From Bacteroidota bacterium (GTDB taxonomy: Bacteria; Bacteroidota; Bacteroidia; UKL13-3): 46,168 nt of DNA. Made by a program: the position numbers and the translations under genes. The notes beneath the pieces were generated by a model. That model was not told the DNA's origin. It worked only from the letters and a program-made list of their open reading frames with translations, and did not search any database. Location of the stretch: the NCBI GenBank assembly GCA_947459415.1, contig CANHDN010000005.1, forward strand, positions 1-46,168, read 5' to 3'. Below, piece after piece: positions 16,296 through 24,388 of the stretch (position 1 is the stretch's first letter; the number at the start of each line of letters is the position of its first letter).

Positions 16296-17648
16296 TTACT
16301 TTTTAGGGAACCTGTAAATTAAAACTTGGTCTTTTTTTACCTCATAGTTTAAAATAATTACTAACTCATTGCCAAATGCATCTACATCTAGATCAATTAC
16401 ATTTACATATTGCATTTCACAATATGGTTTAAGCACATTTGCTACTTGCATGCTTTTAATTCTGCTATATAGATTATCATTATCTACACAGAATCCATCT
16501 AAATTTAATTGTTCAAAATTACCCATTTGAACTGCATTCATCATTGTTTTACCCTCAGCATCTATCATTACCATTTGATTTAAACCCTCTTCATTTACAT
16601 TAAGTCTTCCTTTGTATAAACTAAGATAGGTTTTAGGACCACGGTGAGAGATAATGGGTGGGGCGGCAACAGAGATTCCATCTTGTAGAATAAATTGATA
16701 CTTTTGGTTATTGATTATTTCAAATTCTTTGTACCATTTAAGTTTTAGTACATTATTTTCAGTGTTCATAACATACTCTGCAGCCATAAAAGCAGGTTTT
16801 CCTGCTTTTAACACATTGCAACTTACAATAAAACTTTGCAGAACAGGATTTAAGCTTAGGGAAGCTTCTTTGCCAAGCATTTGCACATCTTTCATTAAAA
16901 AGTTATCTAATAATAACTCTCTAAACAAGTTGAAATTTTCATCATAAAATGCAATGTGATATGCAATGGCATTTGGATCATAATTTTTATTCGCACCTTT
17001 TCTGGCCAAAATATAAAAGCCAGCGCTCTGGGTAATTAATCTCCAATCACCTAAAACTGCCATGCTCTCTAAGGGATTATGGCTTGGAAATTGCAAATCA
17101 ATCTCTTTTAAGGATTGATCTTGATTGTTATTCAAATCTATTTCAAAAAGATGTAATTGCTCCAAACCATCGTATACTTCAACTATTAGTTTGCCCAAAT
17201 CTGTAAAATGTATCCGGTTTATTAGATCTTGGTTAAGTCCTATATCAGCTATATCAAATTTCTTAGAGGCCACTTCTTTACCCGAAAAATCAAGCATCTT
17301 TACTTGATATTTTGTGCTCAATCTATCAATTGTATAGAGATTGTTTTTAGAAGAATAAATATTGAACTGTCCGGTGCTATTAATTTTAAAATTAGCACGT
17401 CTTAATAAGTCCTTAGAATAATAATAAATATTATTTTGAAGAACACTTTCTTTACCTACACCCTCATCAACATCTTTATTTTTATTGAAAATGAGTGCAA
17501 ATCCATTTTCACCCAAATCAAAGTAATTATTGCAGTAACCTCCTGTGTTTTGTTTGTCTAATATAATTTTAGACTGAGCTAGACACAAGTTTAAGTTTAA
17601 CAATATGAGCGTAACTAGCGCAAAAATTGCTCTGAAAGTAAATAACAT
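16296..17648 (-). CDS. Exported uncharacterised protein, possibly beta-propeller
   Basis: I do not recognise a family. The 450-residue product has a classical signal peptide (MLFTFRAIFALVTLILLNLNLCLAQ, cleavage near residue 25). The remainder alternates short beta-strand and turn segments (for example FDLGENGFALIFNKNKD, HLFEIDLNNNQDQ, AYHIAFYDENFNLFRELLLDN, YVNVIDLDVDAFGNELVIILNYE), as in WD/kelch-like propellers. No lipobox and no T9SS tail are in the reading frame, although an orphan tail lies just downstream. The minus-strand TAAATTTG at 17674-17667 is a likely -7 promoter element, 18 nt before the ATG. Function unknown. Confidence 0.7.
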   Translation of the reverse strand: MLFTFRAIFALVTLILLNLNLCLAQSKIILDKQNTGGYCNNYFDLGENGFALIFNKNKDVDEGVGKESVLQNNIYYYSKDLLRRANFKINSTGQFNIYSSKNNLYTIDRLSTKYQVKMLDFSGKEVASKKFDIADIGLNQDLINRIHFTDLGKLIVEVYDGLEQLHLFEIDLNNNQDQSLKEIDLQFPSHNPLESMAVLGDWRLITQSAGFYILARKGANKNYDPNAIAYHIAFYDENFNLFRELLLDNFLMKDVQMLGKEASLSLNPVLQSFIVSCNVLKAGKPAFMAAEYVMNTENNVLKLKWYKEFEIINNQKYQFILQDGISVAAPPIISHRGPKTYLSLYKGRLNVNEEGLNQMVMIDAEGKTMMNAVQMGNFEQLNLDGFCVDNDNLYSRIKSMQVANVLKPYCEMQYVNVIDLDVDAFGNELVIILNYEVKKDQVLIYRFPKK

Positions 17649-17666
17649 AATCTATTAAATTTGAGT

Positions 17667-17674
17667 CAAATTTA
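17667..17674 (-). promoter_or_regulatory. Candidate -7 element TAAATTTG for the 16296-17648 gene
   Basis: This is an exact match to the Bacteroidota TAnnTTTG element, 18 nt upstream of the ATG at 17648. No clear TTG is found at -33. Confidence 0.4.
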
Positions 17675-17748
17675 AAGCTTATACCACAAAGCTTGTGGTT
17701 TGATTTTACACAATCGAAGATAGCCTGTATCTTAAGTAGTACTTGATA

Positions 17749-19227
17749 TTAATGTTTACGTTTCAACTGCCAATTATTTGCACTGTTGTTTTTAGTTTCT
17801 TGCTTACTACCTATTTGTTGAAAAAAAAGATTTCCCGCACTAAAAGCTGCCACAGCGGAAGCGGCCTCCATACTTTTATTTAACATGTCTGGCTCAAAAT
17901 ATTTTTCAATAAACTTCGTATCAAAATCACCATCAATAAATGCTTGATGTTTCATTACAAATTCACCAAAACTGAGTGTTGTCTCTATACCACTTATCTG
18001 ATAATCATTGATAGCACGTATCATTCTAAGTCTAGCCTCCTCTCTGTTAGACCCAAAAGTAATCAACTTAGCAATCATAGGGTCATATTGAATTGGAATT
18101 TCCATACCTTCCTCAAAACTATCATCTACTCTTACTCCATATCCTTGAGGTGTTTTATAGCTAATTAATTTTCCAATGTCTGGTAAAAAGTTATTCATCG
18201 GATCTTCTGCGCAAACCCGCAGTTCTATGGCATGACCTAATATTCTAAGGTCTTCTTGCGCATATCCTAATACTTCGCCTCTGGCAATTCTAATTTGTTC
18301 TTTTACTAAATCAAGTCCGATGATTTGTTCGGTTACAGGGTGTTCAACCTGCAAACGGGTATTCATTTCAAGAAAATAAAAATTAAGAGCATCGTCTACT
18401 AAAAACTCTACCGTACCTGCTCCATAATAATTAGAGGCCTTGGCTACATTCACAGCTGCTTCACCCATTTTTTTTCTTATTTCTGGAGTTAAACAGCTGC
18501 TTGGAGCTTCCTCAACCAATTTCTGATGTCTACGCTGAATGCTGCATTCTCTCTCAAATAGATAAACCACATTTCCGTGCTGGTCTCCTAGTAATTGAAT
18601 TTCGATGTGTTTAGGAGAGCCAACAAATTTCTCTATAAATACAGCATCGTCTCCAAAAGAGGCTAAAGCTTCAGATTGAGCCATTTTAATTGCCTCTTCA
18701 AATTCTTCTTCAGAATTTACAACTCGCATCCCTTTGCCACCACCTCCTGCAGAAGCCTTAACCAAAACAGGATATCCAATGTTATTTGCTATGTTTCTAG
18801 CTTCCACAATATCTCTCAATGCCTCCTGAGTTCCTGGAACCAAGGGAACATTAAACTTACTTACAGCTTGCTTAGCACCAATTTTACTCCCCATTACCTC
18901 CATACTTTCAGCAGAAGGGCCAATAAAAATAAGGCCAGCTTCTTTTACTCTTCTGGCAAATTGAGCATTTTCACTAAGAAATCCATAGCCAGGATGAATG
19001 GCATCTGCACCAGTATTTTTTGCAACTTCAATTATTTTATCACCTAATAAATAACTTTGATTGCTTGGTGGCGGACCTATGCAAACAGCTTCATCTGCAT
19101 ACCTCACATGCAGCGCTTTTCTATCGGCTTCACTAAAAACTGCAACTGTTTTTATTCCCATTTCTTTGGCAGTGCGCATAACGCGAAGTGCAATCTCTCC
19201 TCTATTGGCAATAACTATTTTTTTCAT
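17749..19227 (-). CDS. accC: Biotin carboxylase subunit of acetyl-CoA (or acyl-CoA) carboxylase
   Basis: Biotin carboxylase carboxylates biotin on a carrier protein using ATP and bicarbonate, the first half-reaction of acetyl-CoA carboxylase. The 492-residue protein has the N-terminal Rossmann domain (KKIVIANRGEIALRVMR), HPGYGFLSEN near residue 77, the ATP-grasp glycine loop KASAGGGGKGMR near residue 160, and the ENTRLQ-type active-site motif as EMNTRLQVEHPVTE. The last 40 or so residues are a low-complexity extension beyond the usual 450. No accB gene is adjacent, so it could instead serve a propionyl-CoA-type carboxylase. A TAAATTTG promoter element lies at 19259-19252. Confidence 0.93.
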   Translation of the reverse strand: MKKIVIANRGEIALRVMRTAKEMGIKTVAVFSEADRKALHVRYADEAVCIGPPPSNQSYLLGDKIIEVAKNTGADAIHPGYGFLSENAQFARRVKEAGLIFIGPSAESMEVMGSKIGAKQAVSKFNVPLVPGTQEALRDIVEARNIANNIGYPVLVKASAGGGGKGMRVVNSEEEFEEAIKMAQSEALASFGDDAVFIEKFVGSPKHIEIQLLGDQHGNVVYLFERECSIQRRHQKLVEEAPSSCLTPEIRKKMGEAAVNVAKASNYYGAGTVEFLVDDALNFYFLEMNTRLQVEHPVTEQIIGLDLVKEQIRIARGEVLGYAQEDLRILGHAIELRVCAEDPMNNFLPDIGKLISYKTPQGYGVRVDDSFEEGMEIPIQYDPMIAKLITFGSNREEARLRMIRAINDYQISGIETTLSFGEFVMKHQAFIDGDFDTKFIEKYFEPDMLNKSMEAASAVAAFSAGNLFFQQIGSKQETKNNSANNWQLKRKH

Positions 19228-19251
19228 GTGATAAAATTAGGTTCGGGTTTA

Positions 19252-19259
19252 CAAATTTA
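19252..19259 (-). promoter_or_regulatory. Candidate -7 element TAAATTTG for accC
   Basis: Exact TAnnTTTG match on the minus strand, 24 nt upstream of the accC ATG. No convincing -33 TTG is visible. Confidence 0.4.
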
Positions 19260-19379
19260 AAATAAAATAACTAGGGGAAAAGGAATAGGGCATTTTATTT
19301 TACAAAACCGATCTGTCAAAATATTTCATTCCCCATATGGTTACTTGATAAATTTTTAGGCATAGCTGCAGTTTTTGTC

Positions 19380-19387
19380 TAAATTTG
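19380..19387 (+). promoter_or_regulatory. Candidate -7 element TAAATTTG for ccmB
   Basis: Exact TAnnTTTG match 58 nt before the ccmB ATG, in the divergent gap to accC. A TTTTTAGG stretch at 19353-19360 occupies the -33 position, a weak match. Confidence 0.42.
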
Positions 19388-19445
19388 ATGGATGGTATAG
19401 TGCGATCTGTGATAAATAATTTGTTTTGCTCATAAATTAATTAAA

Positions 19446-20096
19446 ATGAATGCTATTGTTCAGTTACTAAAAAAAGAAATAATCATAGAATGGAGGCAGC
19501 GTTATGCGCTAAATGGCATGTTGCTGCAGGTTTTATCATCTGTTTTTGTAGTTTATTTATCGGTAAAAGTATTAAACCAAAACACCTGGAATGGCGTGTT
19601 CTGGGTTGTTATGTTGTTTATATCTATTAATGCCATTGCTAAAAGTTTTATAGGTGAAAGTAAGGGTAGAAATATATACTACCACATGTTGGTTCAGCCA
19701 CAACAACTATTGCTCGCAAAATTTATTTACAACGCCATATTAAATGTGCTACTTTCCATTTTATGCATCTGTGCATTTGCCATTTTCATGGGCAATCCCA
19801 TTCAGTCCTTTAGTTTATTTTTATTGGTTACCATGATGGGTTGCATAGGTTTTGCTGCCACCTTTACCATGTTATCAGCTATTTCCTCTAAGGCGGGAGG
19901 CAGCAATTTACTAATGCCGGTTTTGAGCTTGCCGGTAATTATCCCTTTGCTACTTATCATTATTAAAGCCTCTAAACGCGCCTTAGATGGTTTAGATAAT
20001 TCACTTATACTGAAAGATTTGGGGGTATTGTTAATTTTTAACGTTTTAGTAATTGTATTAGCTTATATCTTGTTCCCTTCTCTCTGGAAAGAATAA
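19446..20096 (+). CDS. ccmB: Haem exporter protein CcmB (ABC transporter permease)
   Basis: CcmB is the membrane subunit of the CcmABCD machinery that prepares haem for c-type cytochrome maturation at the inner membrane. The 216-residue protein has six hydrophobic helices and the family N-terminus 'LLKKEIIIEWRQRYALNGMLLQ'. The GESKGRNIYYHMLVQPQQLLLAKF block (about residues 73-96) matches the conserved CcmB loop. No ccmA, ccmC or ccmE is adjacent. In Bacteroidota these genes are often dispersed, so isolation here is not by itself odd. No terminator is seen before mnmA. Confidence 0.9.
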   Translation: MNAIVQLLKKEIIIEWRQRYALNGMLLQVLSSVFVVYLSVKVLNQNTWNGVFWVVMLFISINAIAKSFIGESKGRNIYYHMLVQPQQLLLAKFIYNAILNVLLSILCICAFAIFMGNPIQSFSLFLLVTMMGCIGFAATFTMLSAISSKAGGSNLLMPVLSLPVIIPLLLIIIKASKRALDGLDNSLILKDLGVLLIFNVLVIVLAYILFPSLWKE

Positions 20097-20113
20097 TAAT
20101 CCACAAACAATCC

Positions 20114-20121
20114 TATATTTG
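20114..20121 (+). promoter_or_regulatory. Candidate -7 element TATATTTG for the mnmA operon
   Basis: Exact TAnnTTTG match in the ccmB-mnmA gap, 44 nt before the mnmA ATG. No clear -33 element. Confidence 0.4.
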
Positions 20122-20165
20122 CAACATCAATCATGAGGGCTATTTACCCTTTATTGTTTTGAATT

Positions 20166-21266
20166 ATGAGTAAAAAAGGAAGAATTTTAGTGGCCATGAG
20201 CGGTGGTATAGATAGCACCGTGGCAGCCGTAATGTTAGCCGAAGAAGGCTACGAAGTAGTGGGCGTAACCATGAAAACATGGGATTACCAGAATAGTGGT
20301 GGTGGCAAAAAAGAAACCGGATGCTGCAGTTTGGATTCCATAAACGACGCCCGCACTATTGCAGTTCAAAATGGTATTCACCACCTTATTTTAGATATCC
20401 GCGACGAATTTGGCGATTTTGTAATCGATAATTTCATAGAAGAGTATCTTGCTGGCAGAACGCCAAACCCCTGTGTACTATGCAATACACACATTAAATG
20501 GGAAGCATTACTTAAACGTGCAAATCAATTAGATTGCGAATTTATTGCTACCGGGCACTATGCGCAAATTAGAGAGGAAAACAATCGTTTTGTTGTTAGT
20601 CGTGGTCTAGATCATAATAAAGATCAAAGCTATGTACTTTGGGGCTTGAGTCAAGAGAGTTTGGCTCGAACCAAATTCCCTTTAGGAGGATTCCATAAAA
20701 CCGATATCAAGCAAATGGCAATAGATAGAGGTTATACAGAGCTGGCCAAGAAAAGCGAAAGCTATGAAATTTGCTTTGTTCCAGATAACGACTATCGTGG
20801 CTTTTTGAAAAGAAAAGTAGAAGGCCTTACAGAAAGGGTAGATGGCGGTTTGTTTGTAAATGCAGAAGGGAAAATATTAGGAAAACATAGAGGTTATCCA
20901 TTTTACACTGTTGGCCAAAGAAAAGGACTAGAAATAGCTTTGGGAGAACCTATGTTTGTTTTAGAAATAAGACCGGAAACCAACACCGTTGTGCTCGGTA
21001 AAGAATCAGAATTGCAACGCAATGGAATGTGGGTAAGAAACGTTAACCTACAAAAATACGCGCAACTATCTGCACCTATGGATGCCTTAACCAAAGTTAG
21101 ATACAAGGATGCCGGGACCTTGTCTGTTATTAATCAGGAAGATAATCGAATGAAAGTGGAGTTTAATTCTCTTGTGAAAGGAATAGCTCCCGGACAAAGT
21201 GCTGTGTTTTATGAAGATAATGATGTAATTGGAGGAGGTTGGATACAATCTAGTTTTGAAATGTGA
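20166..21266 (+). CDS. mnmA: tRNA-specific 2-thiouridylase MnmA
   Basis: MnmA thiolates U34 of Lys, Glu and Gln tRNAs using ATP and sulfur relayed from cysteine desulfurase. The 366-residue protein has the PP-loop SGGIDS at residues 12-17, the catalytic Cys103 in NPCVLCN, and the persulfide-carrying Cys203 in ESYEICFVPD. The two cysteines correspond to the pair known from E. coli MnmA. The C-terminal beta-barrel region (VGQRKGLEIALGEP, 'VRYKDAG') is present. The start is the ATG at 20166. The lipoprotein gene follows after 1 nt, so the three genes 20166-23603 look co-transcribed. Confidence 0.97.
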   Translation: MSKKGRILVAMSGGIDSTVAAVMLAEEGYEVVGVTMKTWDYQNSGGGKKETGCCSLDSINDARTIAVQNGIHHLILDIRDEFGDFVIDNFIEEYLAGRTPNPCVLCNTHIKWEALLKRANQLDCEFIATGHYAQIREENNRFVVSRGLDHNKDQSYVLWGLSQESLARTKFPLGGFHKTDIKQMAIDRGYTELAKKSESYEICFVPDNDYRGFLKRKVEGLTERVDGGLFVNAEGKILGKHRGYPFYTVGQRKGLEIALGEPMFVLEIRPETNTVVLGKESELQRNGMWVRNVNLQKYAQLSAPMDALTKVRYKDAGTLSVINQEDNRMKVEFNSLVKGIAPGQSAVFYEDNDVIGGGWIQSSFEM

Positions 21267-21267
21267 T

Positions 21268-21954
21268 ATGGTTAGAATAAGATTTGGTAAATTTTTAGTA
21301 ATAGCTAGTTTACTTGTAATAGGAATAAGTTCATGCTCAAAAAAAGATGTAGAAGTTACTGCATTAGAAATGGGCTATTCGTATTTTCCGATTGACTCTG
21401 GAATTGTTAAAATATATCAAGTTGACTCCATTTCATACAATGACAATACACAAAAAATAGATACTTTTCAATTTATTTTAAAAGAAGAATTCGCTGGCAT
21501 TGCCCAATCTGAAGGTGAAGAAAATCACCGGATTATCAAGCGTAGCGTCCAATTCCCAAATACTCAAAGCTGGGAGCCAAGAAGCAGCACATTTGTATTA
21601 GCTACAGCTCAAAATCTTCAACAGGTGATAGAAAATCAGCGGATCATCAAATTAGTTTTCCCTGTAGGGCAAGCACAGTCTTGGAATGGTAATGCCTATA
21701 ATTCATTGGGTAGAAGAAATTTTACTTGGCAAAAAGTTTTTGCATCACATCCTGTTTTCGATTCAATTTATTCACCGAGTCTTAGCGTTTTAGAGGCCAA
21801 TATAAATAATTTTGTAGAGGAAGTTTTTACCAGCAGTACCTATGCAAAAAATATTGGACTGATAGAATTTCAACATACTAACCTGAATAAACAAGCTTCG
21901 GGAATTAATGGATATAAAATTCATTACAAGCTTATTACATATATAAAACCATGA
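21268..21954 (+). CDS. Uncharacterised lipoprotein
   Basis: This is a lipoprotein of 228 residues with no recognised family. The chosen ATG at 21268 lies 1 nt after the mnmA stop and gives a textbook signal, MVRIRFGKFLVIASLLVIGISSC, with Cys23 as lipid site. An upstream in-frame ATG at 21229 would overlap mnmA and spoil this signal. The mature part has a 'GYSYFPIDSGIVKIYQVDSI' opening and ends 'ASGINGYKIHYKLITYIKP', which suggests a beta-rich globular domain. Its last bases overlap the protease start (ATGA), so translation is coupled with the subtilisin-like gene. It may be a partner of that protease, but this is only context. Confidence 0.75.
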   Translation: MVRIRFGKFLVIASLLVIGISSCSKKDVEVTALEMGYSYFPIDSGIVKIYQVDSISYNDNTQKIDTFQFILKEEFAGIAQSEGEENHRIIKRSVQFPNTQSWEPRSSTFVLATAQNLQQVIENQRIIKLVFPVGQAQSWNGNAYNSLGRRNFTWQKVFASHPVFDSIYSPSLSVLEANINNFVEEVFTSSTYAKNIGLIEFQHTNLNKQASGINGYKIHYKLITYIKP

Positions 21955-23603
21955 GAATAATATTCTTATTGTTCGCTTTTTTGAGTATTGGTTCACCCTT
22001 AAAGGCTCAGCAATTTTTTTATTTTATTAATTTTAAGGATAAGCCCAATTTTAAGAATAGGTTATATCAACCTGCTTCATATATCTCTGAAAGGGCAATT
22101 AACAGGCGAACCAGAAATAGGGTGCCACTTAACCTAAATGACCTTCCTCCAGACAGTTCTTATTTGGCTCAATTAAGTACCCTGCCATTAGTTATTTATG
22201 GTAAAAGTAGGTGGTTAAATGGTGCATTGGTATTGGTAAATAGTAAAGAAATTCTTACCCAAATAAATCATTTACCTTTTGTTGAAAAGGTTACTTATGC
22301 CGGTCAATGTCAATTTTTTGAGTCTGATGGGCTTTTGAGCCAGAGAACTCTTCAAAACCAAATCAATCAACTTGAGCAAGTTTTTACAAATAAGGATACG
22401 TTACTTGATACATTGGCGCTTGGCAGAAGTTATGAGCAATTACATCAGATTAATTCCGAATACCTACTAGGCAAAGGATTTAATGGCTCAGGTGTGCTTA
22501 TTGCTGTGCTCGATGCAGGATTTAAAAATCTTGATATGTTGCCTTCATTTAAACATTTATTTAATGAAAGACGAATTTTAGCCACCTACGATTTTGTAGA
22601 TGCTGAAGAGGAAGTGTTCGAAGATGATGAACATGGTCTTGCAGTAATGAGTTGCCTGGCTTCCTATCAACCCGGACTTATTGTTGGCTCAGCAGCTAAA
22701 AGTCAATATATTTTATTACGAACAGAAAATCCTAATTCAGAATTTTTAGTAGAAGAATATTTATGGTTGTTTGCTGCAGAGTATGCAGATAGTGCAGGTG
22801 TAGATATTATTAATTCCTCTTTAGGTTATACCAAGCATGATGACAAATCTATGGGTCATAAATTTAATGAATTAGATGGCAAAACTACCATCATTACCCA
22901 GGCCGCAGAAATTGCTTCTTCAAAAGGTATATTAGTAGTTGCTAGTGCTGGAAACGAAGGGAATGATCCTTGGAGAAAAATTACAGCCCCCGCAGATGGA
23001 GAGCAAGTATTAAGCATAGGAGCAGTGGATAGGAAAGGAAATACTGTTAGCTTTAGTTCTATCGGACCAACAGCTGATAAAAGAATTAAGCCTGATTTGG
23101 TTGCAAGGGGTAAAAATACCATCCTGATGGCATCAAATGGCAAAGTTTTTGAAGGAAACGGAACTTCTTATGCCACTCCGCTGATTGCCGCCGCCGCAGC
23201 ACAACTGTTACAAATAGCACCCAAAAGCTCCGCAAAAAAAATTAAAGAAGTACTTCTTTTAAGTGCTAATCAATACAATAATCCTGATAAACAGATTGGC
23301 TATGGTTTACCAGATTTGAAACTTGCTGCTGCGATGCTTCTTGTAAAGCAAGATAGTATTGTTGATGTTACTGCGAAAGATGATCATATCCTGCACCTTG
23401 TTGTGTTTGTAAATCAAAAACAAAAAGCTAAACTAAATATCGAGTACGTAAACCAACATTTTTCAGAGAAACATACCTTAGATCTTGAAAAAGGCTTGAA
23501 CCGAATTCCGATCAAACGCAATAAAAAACGCTCAACTGAAATGTATCAATTGAGCGTTGATTTAACAGATAAAAAACTTATTTATCAGGCTCTTAGGCCT
23601 TAA
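21951..23603 (+). CDS. Secreted S8 (subtilisin-like) serine protease
   Basis: This 550-residue serine protease has a signal peptide ending LSIGSPLKA|QQFF (about residue 19). An N-terminal prodomain-like part (residues 20-160) is followed by the S8 catalytic domain. The triad is complete: Asp188 (AVLDAGF), His228 (DDEHGLAVMS) and Ser406 (NGTSYATPL), with SAGNEGN holding the oxyanion Asn. About 85 residues follow the catalytic domain. No T9SS tail is present, unlike many Bacteroidota secreted proteases, so it may stay in the periplasm or use another route. It overlaps the lipoprotein gene by 4 bp and the convergent DUF6580 gene by 11 bp. Confidence 0.92.
   Translation: MRIIFLLFAFLSIGSPLKAQQFFYFINFKDKPNFKNRLYQPASYISERAINRRTRNRVPLNLNDLPPDSSYLAQLSTLPLVIYGKSRWLNGALVLVNSKEILTQINHLPFVEKVTYAGQCQFFESDGLLSQRTLQNQINQLEQVFTNKDTLLDTLALGRSYEQLHQINSEYLLGKGFNGSGVLIAVLDAGFKNLDMLPSFKHLFNERRILATYDFVDAEEEVFEDDEHGLAVMSCLASYQPGLIVGSAAKSQYILLRTENPNSEFLVEEYLWLFAAEYADSAGVDIINSSLGYTKHDDKSMGHKFNELDGKTTIITQAAEIASSKGILVVASAGNEGNDPWRKITAPADGEQVLSIGAVDRKGNTVSFSSIGPTADKRIKPDLVARGKNTILMASNGKVFEGNGTSYATPLIAAAAAQLLQIAPKSSAKKIKEVLLLSANQYNNPDKQIGYGLPDLKLAAAMLLVKQDSIVDVTAKDDHILHLVVFVNQKQKAKLNIEYVNQHFSEKHTLDLEKGLNRIPIKRNKKRSTEMYQLSVDLTDKKLIYQALRP
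23523..23558 (-). terminator. Intrinsic terminator of the DUF6580 gene, inside the protease coding region
   Basis: Perfect 9-bp arms AACGCTCAA/TTGAGCGTT (23527-23535 and 23550-23558) with a 14-nt loop. Read on the minus strand, a run of T residues follows immediately. The hairpin sits 35 nt past the DUF6580 stop and within the last codons of the S8 protease gene. Confidence 0.75.
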
Positions 23604-24123
23604 TCTTTTCAGTTTGTAAGGAAGGAATATTTACATTTAATAAATAAAAGCTTCCGAAAAGTAAAACTGAAAATATCAAATCAGAGATAAAGGTGTTTTG
23701 AAAAAATGGTATACCAGCCATATAACAGTTAATTAGACCACTCAAATCATGTGTGTACAATCCTAATGAAACTGGGTAAAAAAATACAAAATTGGTAATT
23801 AAGAAGAATACCACTGAAGAACTAATAGAAGCAAAGGCTACATGGTACCAAGTTAATCTATTTCTAAGCATTGAGCCAATATAAATACTGCAAGCAAAGG
23901 CGCCATAAGTAACTAACATGCCTTGACCATAAAACCCAAGGAAAATATCACTAATAAACAATGCTAAAAATGGAATTAAAAATGCTAAATACTTTCTATT
24001 TAAAAAGGCACCGCCAAAAATAGCAATGGCTCCAATTGGACTAAAATTTGGCGCATGTGGAATTAAACGTAAAAATGCTGCAGTGAAAATGATGGCAGTA
24101 ACAGCTAATATTCTTTTATTCAT
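23593..24123 (-). CDS. DUF6580 family putative transport membrane protein
   Basis: This integral membrane protein of 176 residues has about five hydrophobic segments. The start MNKRILAVTAIIFTAAFLRLIPHAPNF with 'SPIGAIAIFGGAFL' and the 'FISDIFLGFYGQGM' block fit the DUF6580 family, described as putative transport proteins. Size and helix number resemble substrate-binding components of small-molecule importers, but the substrate is not known. I chose the ATG at 24123 because the longer frame from 24264 adds 47 polar codons that overlap the promoter. That promoter (24175-24146) has a TTG, 19 nt, then TATTTTCG. Convergent with the S8 protease gene. Confidence 0.8.
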   Translation of the reverse strand: MNKRILAVTAIIFTAAFLRLIPHAPNFSPIGAIAIFGGAFLNRKYLAFLIPFLALFISDIFLGFYGQGMLVTYGAFACSIYIGSMLRNRLTWYHVAFASISSSVVFFLITNFVFFYPVSLGLYTHDLSGLINCYMAGIPFFQNTFISDLIFSVLLFGSFYLLNVNIPSLQTEKIKA

Positions 24124-24145
24124 GATGTGTGTTTTACTTGTTTGG

Positions 24146-24175
24146 CGAAAATAAGAAGCTTTTAATAGAATGCAA
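24146..24175 (-). promoter_or_regulatory. Predicted promoter of the DUF6580 gene
   Basis: On the minus strand, TTG (24175-24173), a 19-nt spacer and TATTTTCG (24153-24146) match the Bacteroidota -33/-7 pattern with one mismatch. It lies 22 nt upstream of the chosen ATG and supports that start. Confidence 0.5.
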
Positions 24176-24388
24176 TGTTCATGTGTATATCTTTTTAAAT
24201 TAGTGAATAATATTACAAAACTCCCTGATACAAGATTTATCCTCTTAAAAAACTTCAAAACCATTTATAAAAAAACTTGTCGCACTCCACTAAAATAGCT
24301 TAAATTGCAAACGTTTGATAAGCTAGACAGGTGTTTTAGCAAGCAAACAAATGAATCTAGATAACCAAAAAAAACCAATTATAAAAAT

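Noticed and set aside
17683-17699. 7-bp hairpin ACCACAA/TTGTGGT downstream of accC as its terminator
   Set aside because: The loop is only 3 nt and no T-run follows on the minus strand, so a terminator call is not supported.
21229-21267. Upstream ATG extending the lipoprotein into mnmA
   Set aside because: It would place polar residues before the signal peptide and bury the lipobox; the ATG at 21268 gives a normal lipoprotein signal.
24124-24264. Longer start for the DUF6580 protein
   Set aside because: The extra 47 codons are not like the family and cover the predicted promoter.
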